From Nostoc sp. NMS2 (lineage in GTDB: Bacteria > Cyanobacteriota > Cyanobacteriia > Cyanobacteriales > Nostocaceae), in assembly GCF_017115105.1 (NCBI RefSeq), contig NZ_JABXKH010000054.1:1-64000 (forward strand): a stretch of 64,000 nt of DNA, given 5' to 3'. Positions 8,048 to 17,309 of the stretch are shown one piece after another; the stretch's first letter is position 1; every line of letters begins with the position of its first letter. The notes below the pieces were generated by a model. The model saw only the letters and a program-made list of their open reading frames with translations, did not search any database and was not told the origin of the DNA. Position numbers and translations under genes: made by a program.

Positions 8048-8929
8048 TTATAGTAGCGGCAACAGTAGTGTCACAAAATAATAAACCAAAGGTGCGGTGA
8101 AAATATAACTATCAGTACGGTCTAAAATACCACCGTGACCGGGAATTAATTGTCCAGAATCTTTAACTCCAGCATCCCGCTTCAGCATAGACTCGGTAAG
8201 ATCCCCTAAAAGACTAGCAATGCCAATCAGCAAACCCAATGCTAAACCAGTAAACAGGGATCTTGGCAAGTGGAGATAATAGGCTCCTGCTATAGCTACG
8301 GCAACACTTGAAGTAATGCCAAAGACAGCACCTTCTACAGTTTTTTTCGGGCTAATCTCAGATAGACGGGTTTTCCCAAAGAATTTGCCAATGGTGTAAG
8401 CGCCAATATCGGCTGCCCAAATACACAAAAAAGTCAGCATTGTGGCTGTAAAACCTTGTGGTAAAGAAGCAGAACTTGCTTTTTCCCAGAAGTCTGTCCA
8501 GGTTGTAGGCCAGTAACCTCCTAAAGGGAGATTGCTAAAAACGGCACTATCAATTGCTCGTAATCGCACCCAGTAACTAGGCAAATAACCTACGTAAAAT
8601 AGCCCCATGATAGAAGCAGAAACATCAGCGATCGTGGCAAATTTGGGCTGAAATAACAGGTAAAAACAGATAAGTGTGCCAGCTAAGGGCATCACAGCGT
8701 CAGCTAAACTACCATCAATGGTACAAATTACTAGCAAAACTAGGCTGACAGCCATAGTGGTTTTAGCGGCAGGAGCGATGCCTCTGGCTCGCACCAAATT
8801 AAAATATTCCTGTTGACCCAAAAAGATGACAACCGCAAACATGATGGTAAAATACCAGCCCCCCAAAAGGGTAACAGAAAGAGCAAGAGCGATCGCAACA
8901 ATTCCACTAATAATCCGAGACCAAGGCAT
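8048..8929 (-). CDS. cdsA: Phosphatidate cytidylyltransferase (CDP-diglyceride synthase)
   Basis: CdsA condenses CTP and phosphatidic acid into CDP-diacylglycerol, the precursor of phosphatidylglycerol, in the plasma membrane. The 293-residue protein has about seven hydrophobic segments. The C-terminal signature is clear: SLLGDLTESMLKRDAGVKDSGQLIPGHGGILDRTDSY, here given in part as GDLTESMLKRDAGVKDSG and LIPGHGGILDRTDS, with conserved acidic residues for metal binding. The WAADIGAYTIGKFFGKTRL segment is also typical. It lies downstream of cbiT on the same strand, with about 170 bp of repeats between them. Confidence 0.95.
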   Translation of the reverse strand: MPWSRIISGIVAIALALSVTLLGGWYFTIMFAVVIFLGQQEYFNLVRARGIAPAAKTTMAVSLVLLVICTIDGSLADAVMPLAGTLICFYLLFQPKFATIADVSASIMGLFYVGYLPSYWVRLRAIDSAVFSNLPLGGYWPTTWTDFWEKASSASLPQGFTATMLTFLCIWAADIGAYTIGKFFGKTRLSEISPKKTVEGAVFGITSSVAVAIAGAYYLHLPRSLFTGLALGLLIGIASLLGDLTESMLKRDAGVKDSGQLIPGHGGILDRTDSYIFTAPLVYYFVTLLLPLL

Positions 8930-8939
8930 AGAAGTATTT

Positions 8940-9095
8940 TGGATTTTGGATTTTGGATTTTGGATTAGAGATTAGGTATTCGAGATTAGGGATTAGTAAT
9001 TGTGGCTTGGTTTCTTATGACCTGTGACCTAAATCCCTAATCTAAAATCTAAAATCGTTCGACTGAGCGTAGTCGAAGTCTAAAATCTAAAATCT
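8940..9095. repeat. Short tandem heptamers between cbiT and cdsA
   Basis: There are runs of GATTTTG and related heptamers (8940-8990), the opposite-sense CTAAAATC run (9035-9095), and an intervening palindrome GTTCGACTGAGCGTAGTCGA (about 9057-9076). The opposed runs can pair into a long imperfect hairpin. Confidence 0.75.
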
Positions 9096-9102
9096 TTTGG
9101 AT

Positions 9103-9705
9103 TTAGTCTAGTTTCTCACCACTGAGGATAAAAATGGGATCAACGGCGGTAAAGGTTTGAGAAAAGCCGCGCGTCTCTAAGCGGTTAACAGCAGACTGCA
9201 CTACTTCGATATTTCTAGCTCTTAACAGAGAAAAGCTCTGAGAAATAGCATACAGACTTTCTAGATTAGCAGCTGTAGCTACAACCCGACCCGATGGTGG
9301 CAAATAATGCCATGCTGCTTGCAGAATATCCTGGATAGGTCTTCCTCCCTCAATACAAACGCGGTGAGGAGCAACCTTGAGGTTATGTAAACACTCTGGG
9401 GCGCTACCTTCAATAACTTCGACGTTTTTCACCTCAAAGCGATCGCAGTTGCGCTTGATCAGGTTAGCTACTTCTTCATCCCTTTCTATAGCGATAATTT
9501 GACCTTTTGGACACAATAGCCCCACTTCTACGGGAATTGTACCTGTCCCTGCGCCAATATCCCACAACACAGAATCTGATGTTAGTCGCAGTTGGGCAAT
9601 TAACAGTAGCCGGACTTCTCGCTGACTCAAGGGAATTCCTGGCAAATGCTCGAACAATTCATCAGGAATACCAGGGGTAATATAAGGCCAAAGTTGGGAG
9701 GGCAT
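9103..9705 (-). CDS. cbiT: Precorrin methyltransferase CbiT (cobalamin biosynthesis)
   Basis: CbiT is the S-adenosylmethionine-dependent C15-methylating, decarboxylating enzyme acting on the precorrin-6B/cobalt-precursor stage of the corrin ring; in aerobic-type pathways it is the C-terminal half of CobL. Visible features are a GIPDELF start, a class I SAM-binding loop LWDIGAGTGTIPVEVG, the acidic residue in IIAIERDEEVANLIKRN, and CIEGGRPIQDIL. It stands without a CbiE partner here. An in-frame TTG at 9717 exists; the ATG at 9705 is chosen because it gives the usual N-terminus. Confidence 0.88.
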   Translation of the reverse strand: MPSQLWPYITPGIPDELFEHLPGIPLSQREVRLLLIAQLRLTSDSVLWDIGAGTGTIPVEVGLLCPKGQIIAIERDEEVANLIKRNCDRFEVKNVEVIEGSAPECLHNLKVAPHRVCIEGGRPIQDILQAAWHYLPPSGRVVATAANLESLYAISQSFSLLRARNIEVVQSAVNRLETRGFSQTFTAVDPIFILSGEKLD

Positions 9706-9800
9706 AGAATTACGCAATTATACTAAAGATATGGATTTGCCGAAATTGAAAAGTCATAAGCTATAAAAACTTTTCAAACGTAGCATTATAAGAAACCATA

Positions 9801-11204
9801 ATGATTGGTGAAATATTAAGCGATCGCTACCAAGTTAAGCAGCTATTAGGCAAAAAAGCAGGGCGGCGGACGCTTGTAGCTCGTGATTTTAACACTCAGG
9901 AATTAGTTGTTATTAAGTTACTCTCTTTTGGTGGTGACTTTGAATGGGATTCACTCAAGCTGTTTGAGCGAGAAGCCGAAACTCTAAAATCTTTGTCACA
10001 TCCCTTAATACCTCGCTATTTAGACTATTTTGAGGTAAATTCACCCACCATCAAAGGATTTGCCCTAGTACAAAGTTATATCCCAGCCCAAACTTTAGAG
10101 CAATACTGCCAATCTGGGCGGACTTTTACCGAAGCTGAAGTCAAACAGATAGCCAAAGCACTTTTAGAAATTCTCATTTACCTACATGGTTTATATCCGC
10201 CTGTTATCCATCGTGATATTAAGCCTAGCAATATTTTATTGGGAGAGCGTTCAGGTAACAGTGTTGGTCAAGTTTACCTGGTAGATTTTGGTTCAGTGCA
10301 AACTGTCCTCGCTACAGAAGGTGGAACTATGACTGTGGTGGGAAGTTATGGGTATATGCCACAGGAGCAATTTGGCGGACGCACGGTTCCAGCTTCTGAT
10401 CTTTATAGCTTAGGTGCAACGTTAATTTATTTAGTGACGGGTACTCATCCAGCCGATTTACCCCAAAAGGATTTTCGGATTCAGTTTGAACAAGTGGCTA
10501 ATCTAAGTTTTGAATTGACTCGCTGGTTGCAGCAAATGACTGAACCCAGTTTAGCAAGGCGTTTTAATTCTGCTGCTGCTGCGATTGCAGCTTTAGACAA
10601 ACCACAAACGACAAACTTGCCTACTTTGGTTATGAGCAAACCAGATGGGAGTAAGATTCAACTAACCAAAAATGGGGATTCTCTAGAAATTATCGTTCCA
10701 CCATCTGGTTTTGATCCGTCAATAGTCTTCACAGGTTTATTTGCGATCGTCTGGAATTCATTTATCTTATTTTGGACAATTGGCGCACTCTCAGCACCTT
10801 TTCCTGTCAACATTCCCTTTGCTTTGTTTTCACTTCCTTTTTGGGGTGCTGGCTTTATGATGGTGTATAAATTTATCTTTCATTTATTTGGACACATCAG
10901 CTTACGCCTAAATGCAGAACAAATTTCCCTAACCTGGAAGTTGTTTAGTTGGAAATTTTATCGCCCTCGTGCATCGTCAAGACAAAGTATTAATAAGTTA
11001 GTTTACATTCCCAAACATTTTACTAAAAATTCTGATGGCACTAGAGTTGGCGTTCCAGCACAATTATATATTTGCTCAGGAGTACAAAAATATCAGCTTG
11101 GTGGAAACGATGTCGGTATTAAATCTGAAGTAGAACTTGAATGGTTAGCTCATGAATTAAGTGATTGGTTGGGTTTACCAATCACCAATCCAATGGGAAA
11201 TTAG
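9801..11204 (+). CDS. Membrane-anchored serine/threonine protein kinase
   Basis: Residues about 10-265 are a Hanks-type kinase: a degenerate glycine loop (LLGKKAGRRTLVA), the VAIK-type lysine (VVIKLL), the catalytic loop HRDIKPSNILL and DFGSVQ, followed by the MPQEQFGG activation/APE-like region typical of cyanobacterial kinases. Residues about 310-365 hold two hydrophobic helices (TGLFAIVWNSFILFWTIGAL and ALFSLPFWGAGFMMVYKFIF), and the remaining C-terminal domain of about 100 residues is of unknown function. The glycine loop lacks the full GxGxxG pattern, so activity is likely but unproven. Substrates are unknown. Confidence 0.88.
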   Translation: MIGEILSDRYQVKQLLGKKAGRRTLVARDFNTQELVVIKLLSFGGDFEWDSLKLFEREAETLKSLSHPLIPRYLDYFEVNSPTIKGFALVQSYIPAQTLEQYCQSGRTFTEAEVKQIAKALLEILIYLHGLYPPVIHRDIKPSNILLGERSGNSVGQVYLVDFGSVQTVLATEGGTMTVVGSYGYMPQEQFGGRTVPASDLYSLGATLIYLVTGTHPADLPQKDFRIQFEQVANLSFELTRWLQQMTEPSLARRFNSAAAAIAALDKPQTTNLPTLVMSKPDGSKIQLTKNGDSLEIIVPPSGFDPSIVFTGLFAIVWNSFILFWTIGALSAPFPVNIPFALFSLPFWGAGFMMVYKFIFHLFGHISLRLNAEQISLTWKLFSWKFYRPRASSRQSINKLVYIPKHFTKNSDGTRVGVPAQLYICSGVQKYQLGGNDVGIKSEVELEWLAHELSDWLGLPITNPMGN

Positions 11205-11270
11205 TTGAGCTAGCGATCGCTTTGTTCAAGGTGTCCACTTTTGTCTCAATCAAACTCAATGTAGTAACTA

Positions 11271-11449
11271 AACGACGTCTATCTTGAAACCTGTAGTTAT
11301 TCTCTGATGAAAAGGATTTGCCCTCATCCCCCAACCCCTTCTCCCAGATATGGGAGAAGGGGAGCTAGACTTTCAAAGTCCCTCTCCCAGATATGGGAGA
11401 GGGATTTAGGGTGAGGGCGAAAACTATGGTTCTCAACTTAGATGAGATT
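11271..11449. mobile_element. MITE-like element, copy 1
   Basis: A 179-bp non-coding element flanked by TA (11269-11270 and 11450-11451). Its ends are imperfect inverted repeats of about 28 bp, starting AACGACGTCTATCTTGAAA and, on the other strand, AATCTCATCTAAGTTGAGAA. Inside is a hairpin made from TCCCAGATATGGGAGA arms. Two further copies are at 43071-43250 and 58378-58555. TA flanks and terminal repeats suggest movement by an IS630/Tc1-type transposase, not present in this window. Confidence 0.8.
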
Positions 11450-11594
11450 TATGTACTTACCGTGGCAGAAACTTGGCACATTGCCCTATTCATCCAGCAA
11501 ATTGATCGCAAAAAATAGCTAACAATTGGAAAACTTATGCTTTTATGGATGATACTGTCTTCATAGACCGTACAGTTGTACTAACAAAGTTTAG

Positions 11595-12677
11595 ATGAGA
11601 CTTGATTGTAACCCTTACTACGAAACAAAATTTGGTGCTGCTTATTTAGGAAACAGCCTAGATTTAATGACACGTATTCCCGACGAAAGTATCGACCTAA
11701 TTTGCACTTCTCCACCATTTGCACTGGTTCGGAAAAAAGAATACGGAAACGTTGATGCTGATGAATATGTTGAATGGTTTAAAGATTATGCGGCCCACTT
11801 TTACCGTATTCTTAAACCAACAGGCTCACTGGTTATTGATATAGGTGGCAGTTGGATTAAAGGAATGCCAGTTCGTTCTCTTTATCATTTTGAACTGGTT
11901 GTTGCTTTGTGCAAAGCAAAAGAAAAAGGTGGACTGGGATTTTATCTGGCACAAGAATTGTATTGGTATAATCCAGCAAAACTACCCACCCCTGCTGAAT
12001 GGGTAACAGTTCGCAGGGAGAGAGTTAAAGATTCGGTAAATACAATTTGGTGGCTATCAAAAGAACCGCATCCTAAAGCTAATAATAGAAGGGTTTTAAA
12101 GCCTTATAGTGATGCGATGAAAAACCTTCTAAAGAATGGGTATAAAGCCAAAGTTAGACCATCAGGTCATGATATTTCTGATAAATTTGGTAAGGACAGA
12201 GGAGGAGCTATCCCCCCGAATATTATTGATGGACGTTGTAGTACAGACAAAGAAGAAATAGGGCAACAGACTCTTATACAAGAAACTTTATTTGAAGATT
12301 TAGTCCAGCCTGTAAATGTGATTTCTGCCTCGAATACTGCTTCCAACGATTATTACCAAAGGCGTTGCAAACAAGAAGGTTTTAAGCCACACCCGGCAAG
12401 ATTCCCTCAAGCTTTACCAGAGTTTGTTATCAACCTTTGTACAGAACCAGGTGATATTGTTTTAGAACCTTTTGCTGGTTCTAATATGACAGGTCGAGTT
12501 GCAGAAACTTTACAAAGGCGCTGGTTAGCTTTTGAGATTGATGAAAACTACATCAGAAGCTCAAAACTGAGATTTGAAGCAAATGCTCCTTTGGTTGTTG
12601 AACCTCCAGCAGATTTACCACCAATAACAACAGAAAATGTTGATAAAAACAAGTCAGTACAGTTAGGACTGTTTTAA
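11595..12677 (+). CDS. DNA (cytosine-N4-)-methyltransferase, PvuII-like
   Basis: This 360-residue amino-methyltransferase has motif IV first (TSPPF, residues 38-42) and the SAM-binding motif last (VLEPFAGSNMTG, near residues 287-298), the beta-class order. Flanking text such as ALVRKKEYGN, LYWYNPAKLP, RVKDSVNTIWWLSKEPHPKA, RPSGHDISDKFGKDRGGAIPPN and HPARFPQALPEFVI closely follows M.PvuII as I know it, which methylates CAGCTG at N4 of cytosine. The target here is inferred from that resemblance only. The TSPPF form also suits N4-cytosine rather than N6-adenine. The nuclease gene starts 43 bp downstream. The pair is more AT-rich than the surrounding genes, suggesting transfer. Confidence 0.9.
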   Translation: MRLDCNPYYETKFGAAYLGNSLDLMTRIPDESIDLICTSPPFALVRKKEYGNVDADEYVEWFKDYAAHFYRILKPTGSLVIDIGGSWIKGMPVRSLYHFELVVALCKAKEKGGLGFYLAQELYWYNPAKLPTPAEWVTVRRERVKDSVNTIWWLSKEPHPKANNRRVLKPYSDAMKNLLKNGYKAKVRPSGHDISDKFGKDRGGAIPPNIIDGRCSTDKEEIGQQTLIQETLFEDLVQPVNVISASNTASNDYYQRRCKQEGFKPHPARFPQALPEFVINLCTEPGDIVLEPFAGSNMTGRVAETLQRRWLAFEIDENYIRSSKLRFEANAPLVVEPPADLPPITTENVDKNKSVQLGLF

Positions 12678-12720
12678 AGAAATCGCTACAACTAATCAGA
12701 TGTTTTAAGGAAAGTGCAGA

Positions 12721-14196
12721 ATGGAGTCTAATAAATTAAAAAGGTTTACTTATGGACATCAGTTTGAGCCAGCAAAATTCTCTTTAGTTGAAATTCTGGA
12801 ATTATGTAAAGAGTGCCAACCAAGTAGAGACACACTGGAAGCCAATATTGCCCAACGTTATTTTTCTCAACATTCTAAACGGTCTTCATCCAGGCTAGCT
12901 TCAGAAAATATCAGCAAATTGGCAATGAATTGTTTCTTATCACTCAGAGCCTATCAGCTGATTGGGGATTTGGAACAGCCACGCCAATATAAAATTACTC
13001 CTCTTGTTGAGGAAATTTTATCAAAGTCCAACAATACTTATTCTGTAAATCGACGGTTTGCAGATCACATATTAAATAATCTGTCAGGCATGGCTTTATT
13101 AAAAGCTATCGACGCAATTAATTCCAGAGGAGAAGAACCACAATTAGAGTCGATAGCTTATGAATTGCAAGAAAGGGGATATGCCATATCGCCCAACGCC
13201 ATTTACACAAGTACCATGAGAAGTTGGTTATCCTTGGCAGGTGTTTTTGAACGGGAATATGAAATAAACTGGGATGTTGTTTCGGAAATTTTAGGAATCA
13301 ATAAAGATTTTATCGACGAGATTTATACCCTGACTCCTGGACAAAAACATTTTCTTCTGAGTCTGCTGAATCTTGATGTTAAAGAACTTATACCAGCTAA
13401 TAAAGTTGCCCAACATACCAGAAGTATTTATAAATTAAGACTCACAACTAAAAATTTAGTCAAAGATGTTATTGAACCTCTTGCAACTCTTGGTTTAATA
13501 GAAACAGAAAAAACCACAGGTGGCAGAGGAGCTAAACCGAATAAAGTCAAATTAACCAGCAAAGCCCAGTCTGAACTATTAGCACCCCTTCTAAAATCCA
13601 TTGCCAATGAAACAAGGCTTTCGGAAATTGAACTCAACCGCACCTTTGATGATGTTGTAAATGAATTAAATCATCCAGATAAACATATTAAAGGCAAAGC
13701 GTTAGAGCTTCTGGCAGTCTGGATGATACGCCTAACCAGTCTGCGTTTTACAAAATGGCGCAGTAGAGAAAATGGCAAAGGGGAAGTAGATGTTCTGGCA
13801 GCTTCAGATAGGTTTGTTTATAGTCGGTGGCAGATTCAATGCAAAAACACAAATAAGGTTGACATTGATGTTTTAGCCAAAGAAATCGGACTGACATTTG
13901 TTACAGGGGCAGACGTAGTAATGGTTGTAACCACTGGTGAGTTTACAAGGGATGCTTATCAATATGCTTACAGAATGATGGAAGTATCCCGCTATTATAT
14001 GATTTTGTTACAAAAAGATGATATTGAAGCAATTAAAAGAGATAAGACCAATATTGTTGAAATTTTCGACAGAAAGGCTAGGCGAGTATTTGCGAAGAAA
14101 GAACTCGATGTCTCTGACCAAGAGTTAAATGAAATTGAACAGGAAGAAGATTTGATGGCTGAAGCTATCGAAGATGAAATAAATGATAACAGTTGA
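12721..14196 (+). CDS. Mrr-type restriction endonuclease partner of the PvuII-like methyltransferase
   Basis: The 491-residue protein ends in a PD-(D/E)XK nuclease core of the Mrr/REase type: KGKALELLAVWMIRL opens it, the metal-binding E355-V-D357 follows, then Q373-C-K375, with a helix and the final strands after. The first 300 residues are helical, with likely winged-helix parts (NLVKDVIEPLATLGLIETEK, GRGAKPNKVKLTSKAQSEL). The protein ends in a strongly acidic tail. It bears no resemblance to the 157-residue PvuII endonuclease, so the methyltransferase has a different nuclease partner. The RBS (AAGGAA) and ATG are well placed. Restriction activity is inferred from fold and position. Confidence 0.8.
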   Translation: MESNKLKRFTYGHQFEPAKFSLVEILELCKECQPSRDTLEANIAQRYFSQHSKRSSSRLASENISKLAMNCFLSLRAYQLIGDLEQPRQYKITPLVEEILSKSNNTYSVNRRFADHILNNLSGMALLKAIDAINSRGEEPQLESIAYELQERGYAISPNAIYTSTMRSWLSLAGVFEREYEINWDVVSEILGINKDFIDEIYTLTPGQKHFLLSLLNLDVKELIPANKVAQHTRSIYKLRLTTKNLVKDVIEPLATLGLIETEKTTGGRGAKPNKVKLTSKAQSELLAPLLKSIANETRLSEIELNRTFDDVVNELNHPDKHIKGKALELLAVWMIRLTSLRFTKWRSRENGKGEVDVLAASDRFVYSRWQIQCKNTNKVDIDVLAKEIGLTFVTGADVVMVVTTGEFTRDAYQYAYRMMEVSRYYMILLQKDDIEAIKRDKTNIVEIFDRKARRVFAKKELDVSDQELNEIEQEEDLMAEAIEDEINDNS

Positions 14197-14365
14197 TATA
14201 TTTATTTGGCGATACCAGTATTGCTATATGTAAAAATTGTGTGCAGTATTTATTTTGTTTATACCCTGTTTCTACAAGAGGATCGAGCGCTGATCAGTGG
14301 CGAAATCATCAGATTTGAGCCATCAATGTCTATATTTAATTACAGATGCATTAGAGGAAATTTAT

Positions 14366-14539
14366 ATGTTTGGACTAGGATGGCCAGAAATCGCTGTAAT
14401 TACCATAGTCGCTATTCTAATTTTTGGCCCTAAAAAAATTCCCGAATTGGGGACTGCACTAGGCAAAACCCTACGAGGTTTTAAGGAGGAGATGAAAACC
14501 CCCAGTGATGAAACTAATCCAGAAGAAAAAAAACAATAG
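14366..14539 (+). CDS. tatA: Sec-independent (Tat) translocase subunit TatA
   Basis: The 57-residue protein is a classic TatA: one N-terminal membrane helix (MFGLGWPEIAVITIVAILIF), the hinge FGPKKIPELGTALGKTLRGF, an amphipathic helix, and a short charged tail. TatA oligomers form the channel that moves folded twin-arginine proteins across plasma and thylakoid membranes. The ATG at 14366 follows AGAGGAAA by five bases; an upstream in-frame ATG at 14297 would add 23 unlikely residues. No tatB or tatC is near. It follows the restriction-modification pair by about 170 bp. Confidence 0.93.
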   Translation: MFGLGWPEIAVITIVAILIFGPKKIPELGTALGKTLRGFKEEMKTPSDETNPEEKKQ

Positions 14540-14603
14540 TCAAGAGTCAAGGGTCAAAGGTGAAAAAGTTTTAAATGCTGAACTTGAGGCTCTTGACTTT
14601 TGA
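14537..14603. terminator. Probable bidirectional terminator between tatA and cphA
   Basis: AGTCAAGAGTCAAG on the left (about 14538-14551) pairs imperfectly with CTTGACTTTTGACT on the right (about 14592-14605), between two convergent genes. The arms are short tandem heptamers of the TCAAGAG type. There is no strong U-run, so termination is only likely. Confidence 0.45.
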
Positions 14604-17309
14604 CTACAAAAGTGTATTCACCACAGAAGAAGGTGCGATTCCATTTTGAGATTCAATGGCAGTTGTGCCAGTATTTTGTTGATGTGTCTCTTCTTTGGCT
14701 AAACCACGCAGCTTAATTAACTTAATAGCCCTAGTGACGCTTTCAGGTAAAATCACCACCAGGCTGTTATCGGGAGCCATATCTAAGCCTTTATTGATGG
14801 CTTGGGTTTCATCCAAAATTGATTCATAGCGGCTATCAGGCTTCACTTGGGTGATGCCTTGAATAATCAATTGGGCGGCTGAACCTCGTAAACGTCCCCG
14901 TGTATCATCGTCTTCTTTGATGATGATGTAATCAAAAATTTGTGCTGCTAATTTGCCCAAAGTCACAAAATCTTCGTCGCGGCGATCGCCCGGGCCACCA
15001 ATTACGCCAATCCGTTGTCCTGTAGTCCAGTTCCGTACAAAGGAACCTACAGCTTCATAACTAGCTGCATTGTGGGCATAATCTACTAAAGCGTGGTAGT
15101 TGCCTAAATTAAATAAATTCATTCGTCCCGGCGTTTGACTAACTGAAGCCCGGAAAGTCTTCAAACCAGAGCGAATCTGCTCAATTGTGACGTTTTGCAC
15201 GAATGCTGCCAAACTAGCAGCTAAAGCGTTGGCAATCATAAACGGCGCACGTCCGCCCATTGTTAAAGGTATATTTTCTGCTCTTTCTATCCGATGTGTC
15301 CAATCACCTTTAACAATTGACAAATAGCCACTTTCATAAACTGCCGCTACTCCACCCTTTTGGATGTGCTTTCGCACCAATTCCGAGTCGGGATTCATGG
15401 TGAAGTAAGCAATATTAGCCTTAGTTTTTTCTGACATGGCAGCGACGCGGCGATCGTCGGCGTTAAGTACCGCGTAGCCATCGGGGAATACGGCTTCCGC
15501 TACTACACTCTTGAGGTTAGCTAACTGCTCAATAGTCTCTATATCGCCTATTCCTAAATGGTCGGCGGCTACATTTAATACCACTCCCACATTTGCAGCT
15601 TCAAAACCCAATCCAGAGCGGAGAATGCCACCGCGAGCCGTTTCTAGTACCGCTACTTCTACAGTGGGATCTTGGAGAATGACGTGGGCACTTTGGGGGC
15701 CTGTATTGTCGCCAGCTTCCACTAAGTAATCACCGATATATGTTCCATCGGTTGTAGTATATCCAACTACTTTACCAGTCTGTTTATAAATATGTGCTAG
15801 TAGTCGGGTAGTAGTGGTTTTGCCATTAGTACCAGTAACACTGAGGATAGGAATTTGGCTAGATTGCTCGTTGGGAAACAGCATATCCATCACTGCACCG
15901 GCGACGTTGCGGGGAATACCCACGCTTGGGGCAACGTGCATCCGAAAGCCGGGAGCGGCGTTAACTTCAACAATCACGCCATCTACTTCCCGTAGGGGAC
16001 GGCTAATATCCGTGGTGACGATATCGAGTCCGGCGATATCCAAACCGATAATCTTGACTACCCGTTGTGCCAACCACAGATTTTCTGGGTGAATTTCATC
16101 GGTACGGTCTACGGCGCTACCACCTGTACTTAAGTTGGCTGTTGCCCTGAGATAACAAATAGTACCCTTGGGTGGAACGCTATTTAGGGTATAGCCTTGT
16201 CTTTCTAAGAGTTGATAGCTGGTGCGGTCTAGTTCAATCTTGGTCAGGACGTTATCATGTCCTTCACCGCGATTTGGATCGAGGTTTGTTTCCTCAATCA
16301 GTTCGGAGATGGTGGATCTGCCATTGCCAATAACGTGAGCTGGGACACGTTCAGCAACTGCGACTACTTTGCCATTTACCACCAATACTCTATGGTCACG
16401 CCCAACATAATATCTTTCGACAATAATTGACCGAGAAACCTGCCTAGCAGCTTCGTAGCCGGCTTCTGCTTCTTCCCAAGTTCTGATGTCAATAGTGATC
16501 CCACGTCCATGATTGCCATCCAGAGGCTTGAGGACGATGGGATAGCCGCCAACGTATTCAATAGCTTGTTCCAAATCGTCCAAGAAGTTGATTACTGTAC
16601 CTCTGGGTACTGGCGCACCTGCTGCCGCGAGGATGCGTTTAGTGGCTTCTTTATCGCAAGCTAGTTCTACGCCCAGAATGCTGGTGTTGTCGGTCATTGT
16701 GGCCTGCATCCGCTTCTGGTTCACGCCATAGCCTAGCTGAATCAAAAAGCGGGCTTCTAGAGACATCCAGGGAATACCTCTTTTTTCTGCTTCTTTGATG
16801 ATCGCTTCAGTGGAAGGACCCAAGGAAGCATCACGGGTGAAGTCTTTCAGGTCTTGGATATCTTGCTCTAGTTCTGCCTTGGGATAACGGCCGCGATCGA
16901 CGATACTCTGGCATAGCCGCACTGCGGCTCGTCCAGCGTAGCGTCCCGCTTCTTCATTCTGGTACTCAATTACTACTTGATAAATTCCGGGTGTGGCAGT
17001 TTCGCGGGTGCGACCAAAGCCGACATGCATACCAGCTAATTCCTGGAGTTCTAAGGCTACGTGTTCTACGATATGGCCGATCATCGTGCCTTCTTTGACT
17101 CGCATCAGAAAACCACCACGACAGCCAGGCGAACAATAATGACCCTCCAGACTCGGCAGCGCCTCAACTAGTCCTTCATAAAAGCCTGGGATTTCATTCG
17201 AGGGCGACTCGGCAAGGGTTTCTAAATCGAGGCGCATGACGATCAGCTTGTGGCGTCGAATGCTCCAATAGTTTGGGCCGCGTAAGGTCTGGATCTTGAG
17301 GATTCTCAT
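14604..17309 (-). CDS. cphA: Cyanophycin synthetase
   Basis: CphA polymerises aspartate and arginine into cyanophycin, the nitrogen reserve of cyanobacteria. The 901-residue protein begins MRILKIQTLRGPNYWSIRR, the family's standard N-terminus, so the ATG at 17309 is preferred over one ten codons upstream. Domain order is an N-terminal domain (to about 160), ATP-grasp (about 210-470, with GGYPIVLKPLDGNHGRGITI and EVNAAPGFRMH) and a Mur-ligase-like domain with the P-loop GTNGKTTTTR near residue 493. These add aspartate and arginine, respectively, to the growing chain. cphB lies upstream on the same strand, giving the order cphB-cphA found widely in cyanobacteria. Confidence 0.98.
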   Translation of the reverse strand: MRILKIQTLRGPNYWSIRRHKLIVMRLDLETLAESPSNEIPGFYEGLVEALPSLEGHYCSPGCRGGFLMRVKEGTMIGHIVEHVALELQELAGMHVGFGRTRETATPGIYQVVIEYQNEEAGRYAGRAAVRLCQSIVDRGRYPKAELEQDIQDLKDFTRDASLGPSTEAIIKEAEKRGIPWMSLEARFLIQLGYGVNQKRMQATMTDNTSILGVELACDKEATKRILAAAGAPVPRGTVINFLDDLEQAIEYVGGYPIVLKPLDGNHGRGITIDIRTWEEAEAGYEAARQVSRSIIVERYYVGRDHRVLVVNGKVVAVAERVPAHVIGNGRSTISELIEETNLDPNRGEGHDNVLTKIELDRTSYQLLERQGYTLNSVPPKGTICYLRATANLSTGGSAVDRTDEIHPENLWLAQRVVKIIGLDIAGLDIVTTDISRPLREVDGVIVEVNAAPGFRMHVAPSVGIPRNVAGAVMDMLFPNEQSSQIPILSVTGTNGKTTTTRLLAHIYKQTGKVVGYTTTDGTYIGDYLVEAGDNTGPQSAHVILQDPTVEVAVLETARGGILRSGLGFEAANVGVVLNVAADHLGIGDIETIEQLANLKSVVAEAVFPDGYAVLNADDRRVAAMSEKTKANIAYFTMNPDSELVRKHIQKGGVAAVYESGYLSIVKGDWTHRIERAENIPLTMGGRAPFMIANALAASLAAFVQNVTIEQIRSGLKTFRASVSQTPGRMNLFNLGNYHALVDYAHNAASYEAVGSFVRNWTTGQRIGVIGGPGDRRDEDFVTLGKLAAQIFDYIIIKEDDDTRGRLRGSAAQLIIQGITQVKPDSRYESILDETQAINKGLDMAPDNSLVVILPESVTRAIKLIKLRGLAKEETHQQNTGTTAIESQNGIAPSSVVNTLL

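Noticed and set aside
11595-14196. Restriction-modification pair as part of a prophage or integrative element
   Set aside because: No integrase, attachment-site repeats or phage genes flank it; only a MITE-like element is nearby.
14206-14433. 75-residue open frame overlapping tatA
   Set aside because: It overlaps the well-supported tatA in another frame and has no protein-like features.
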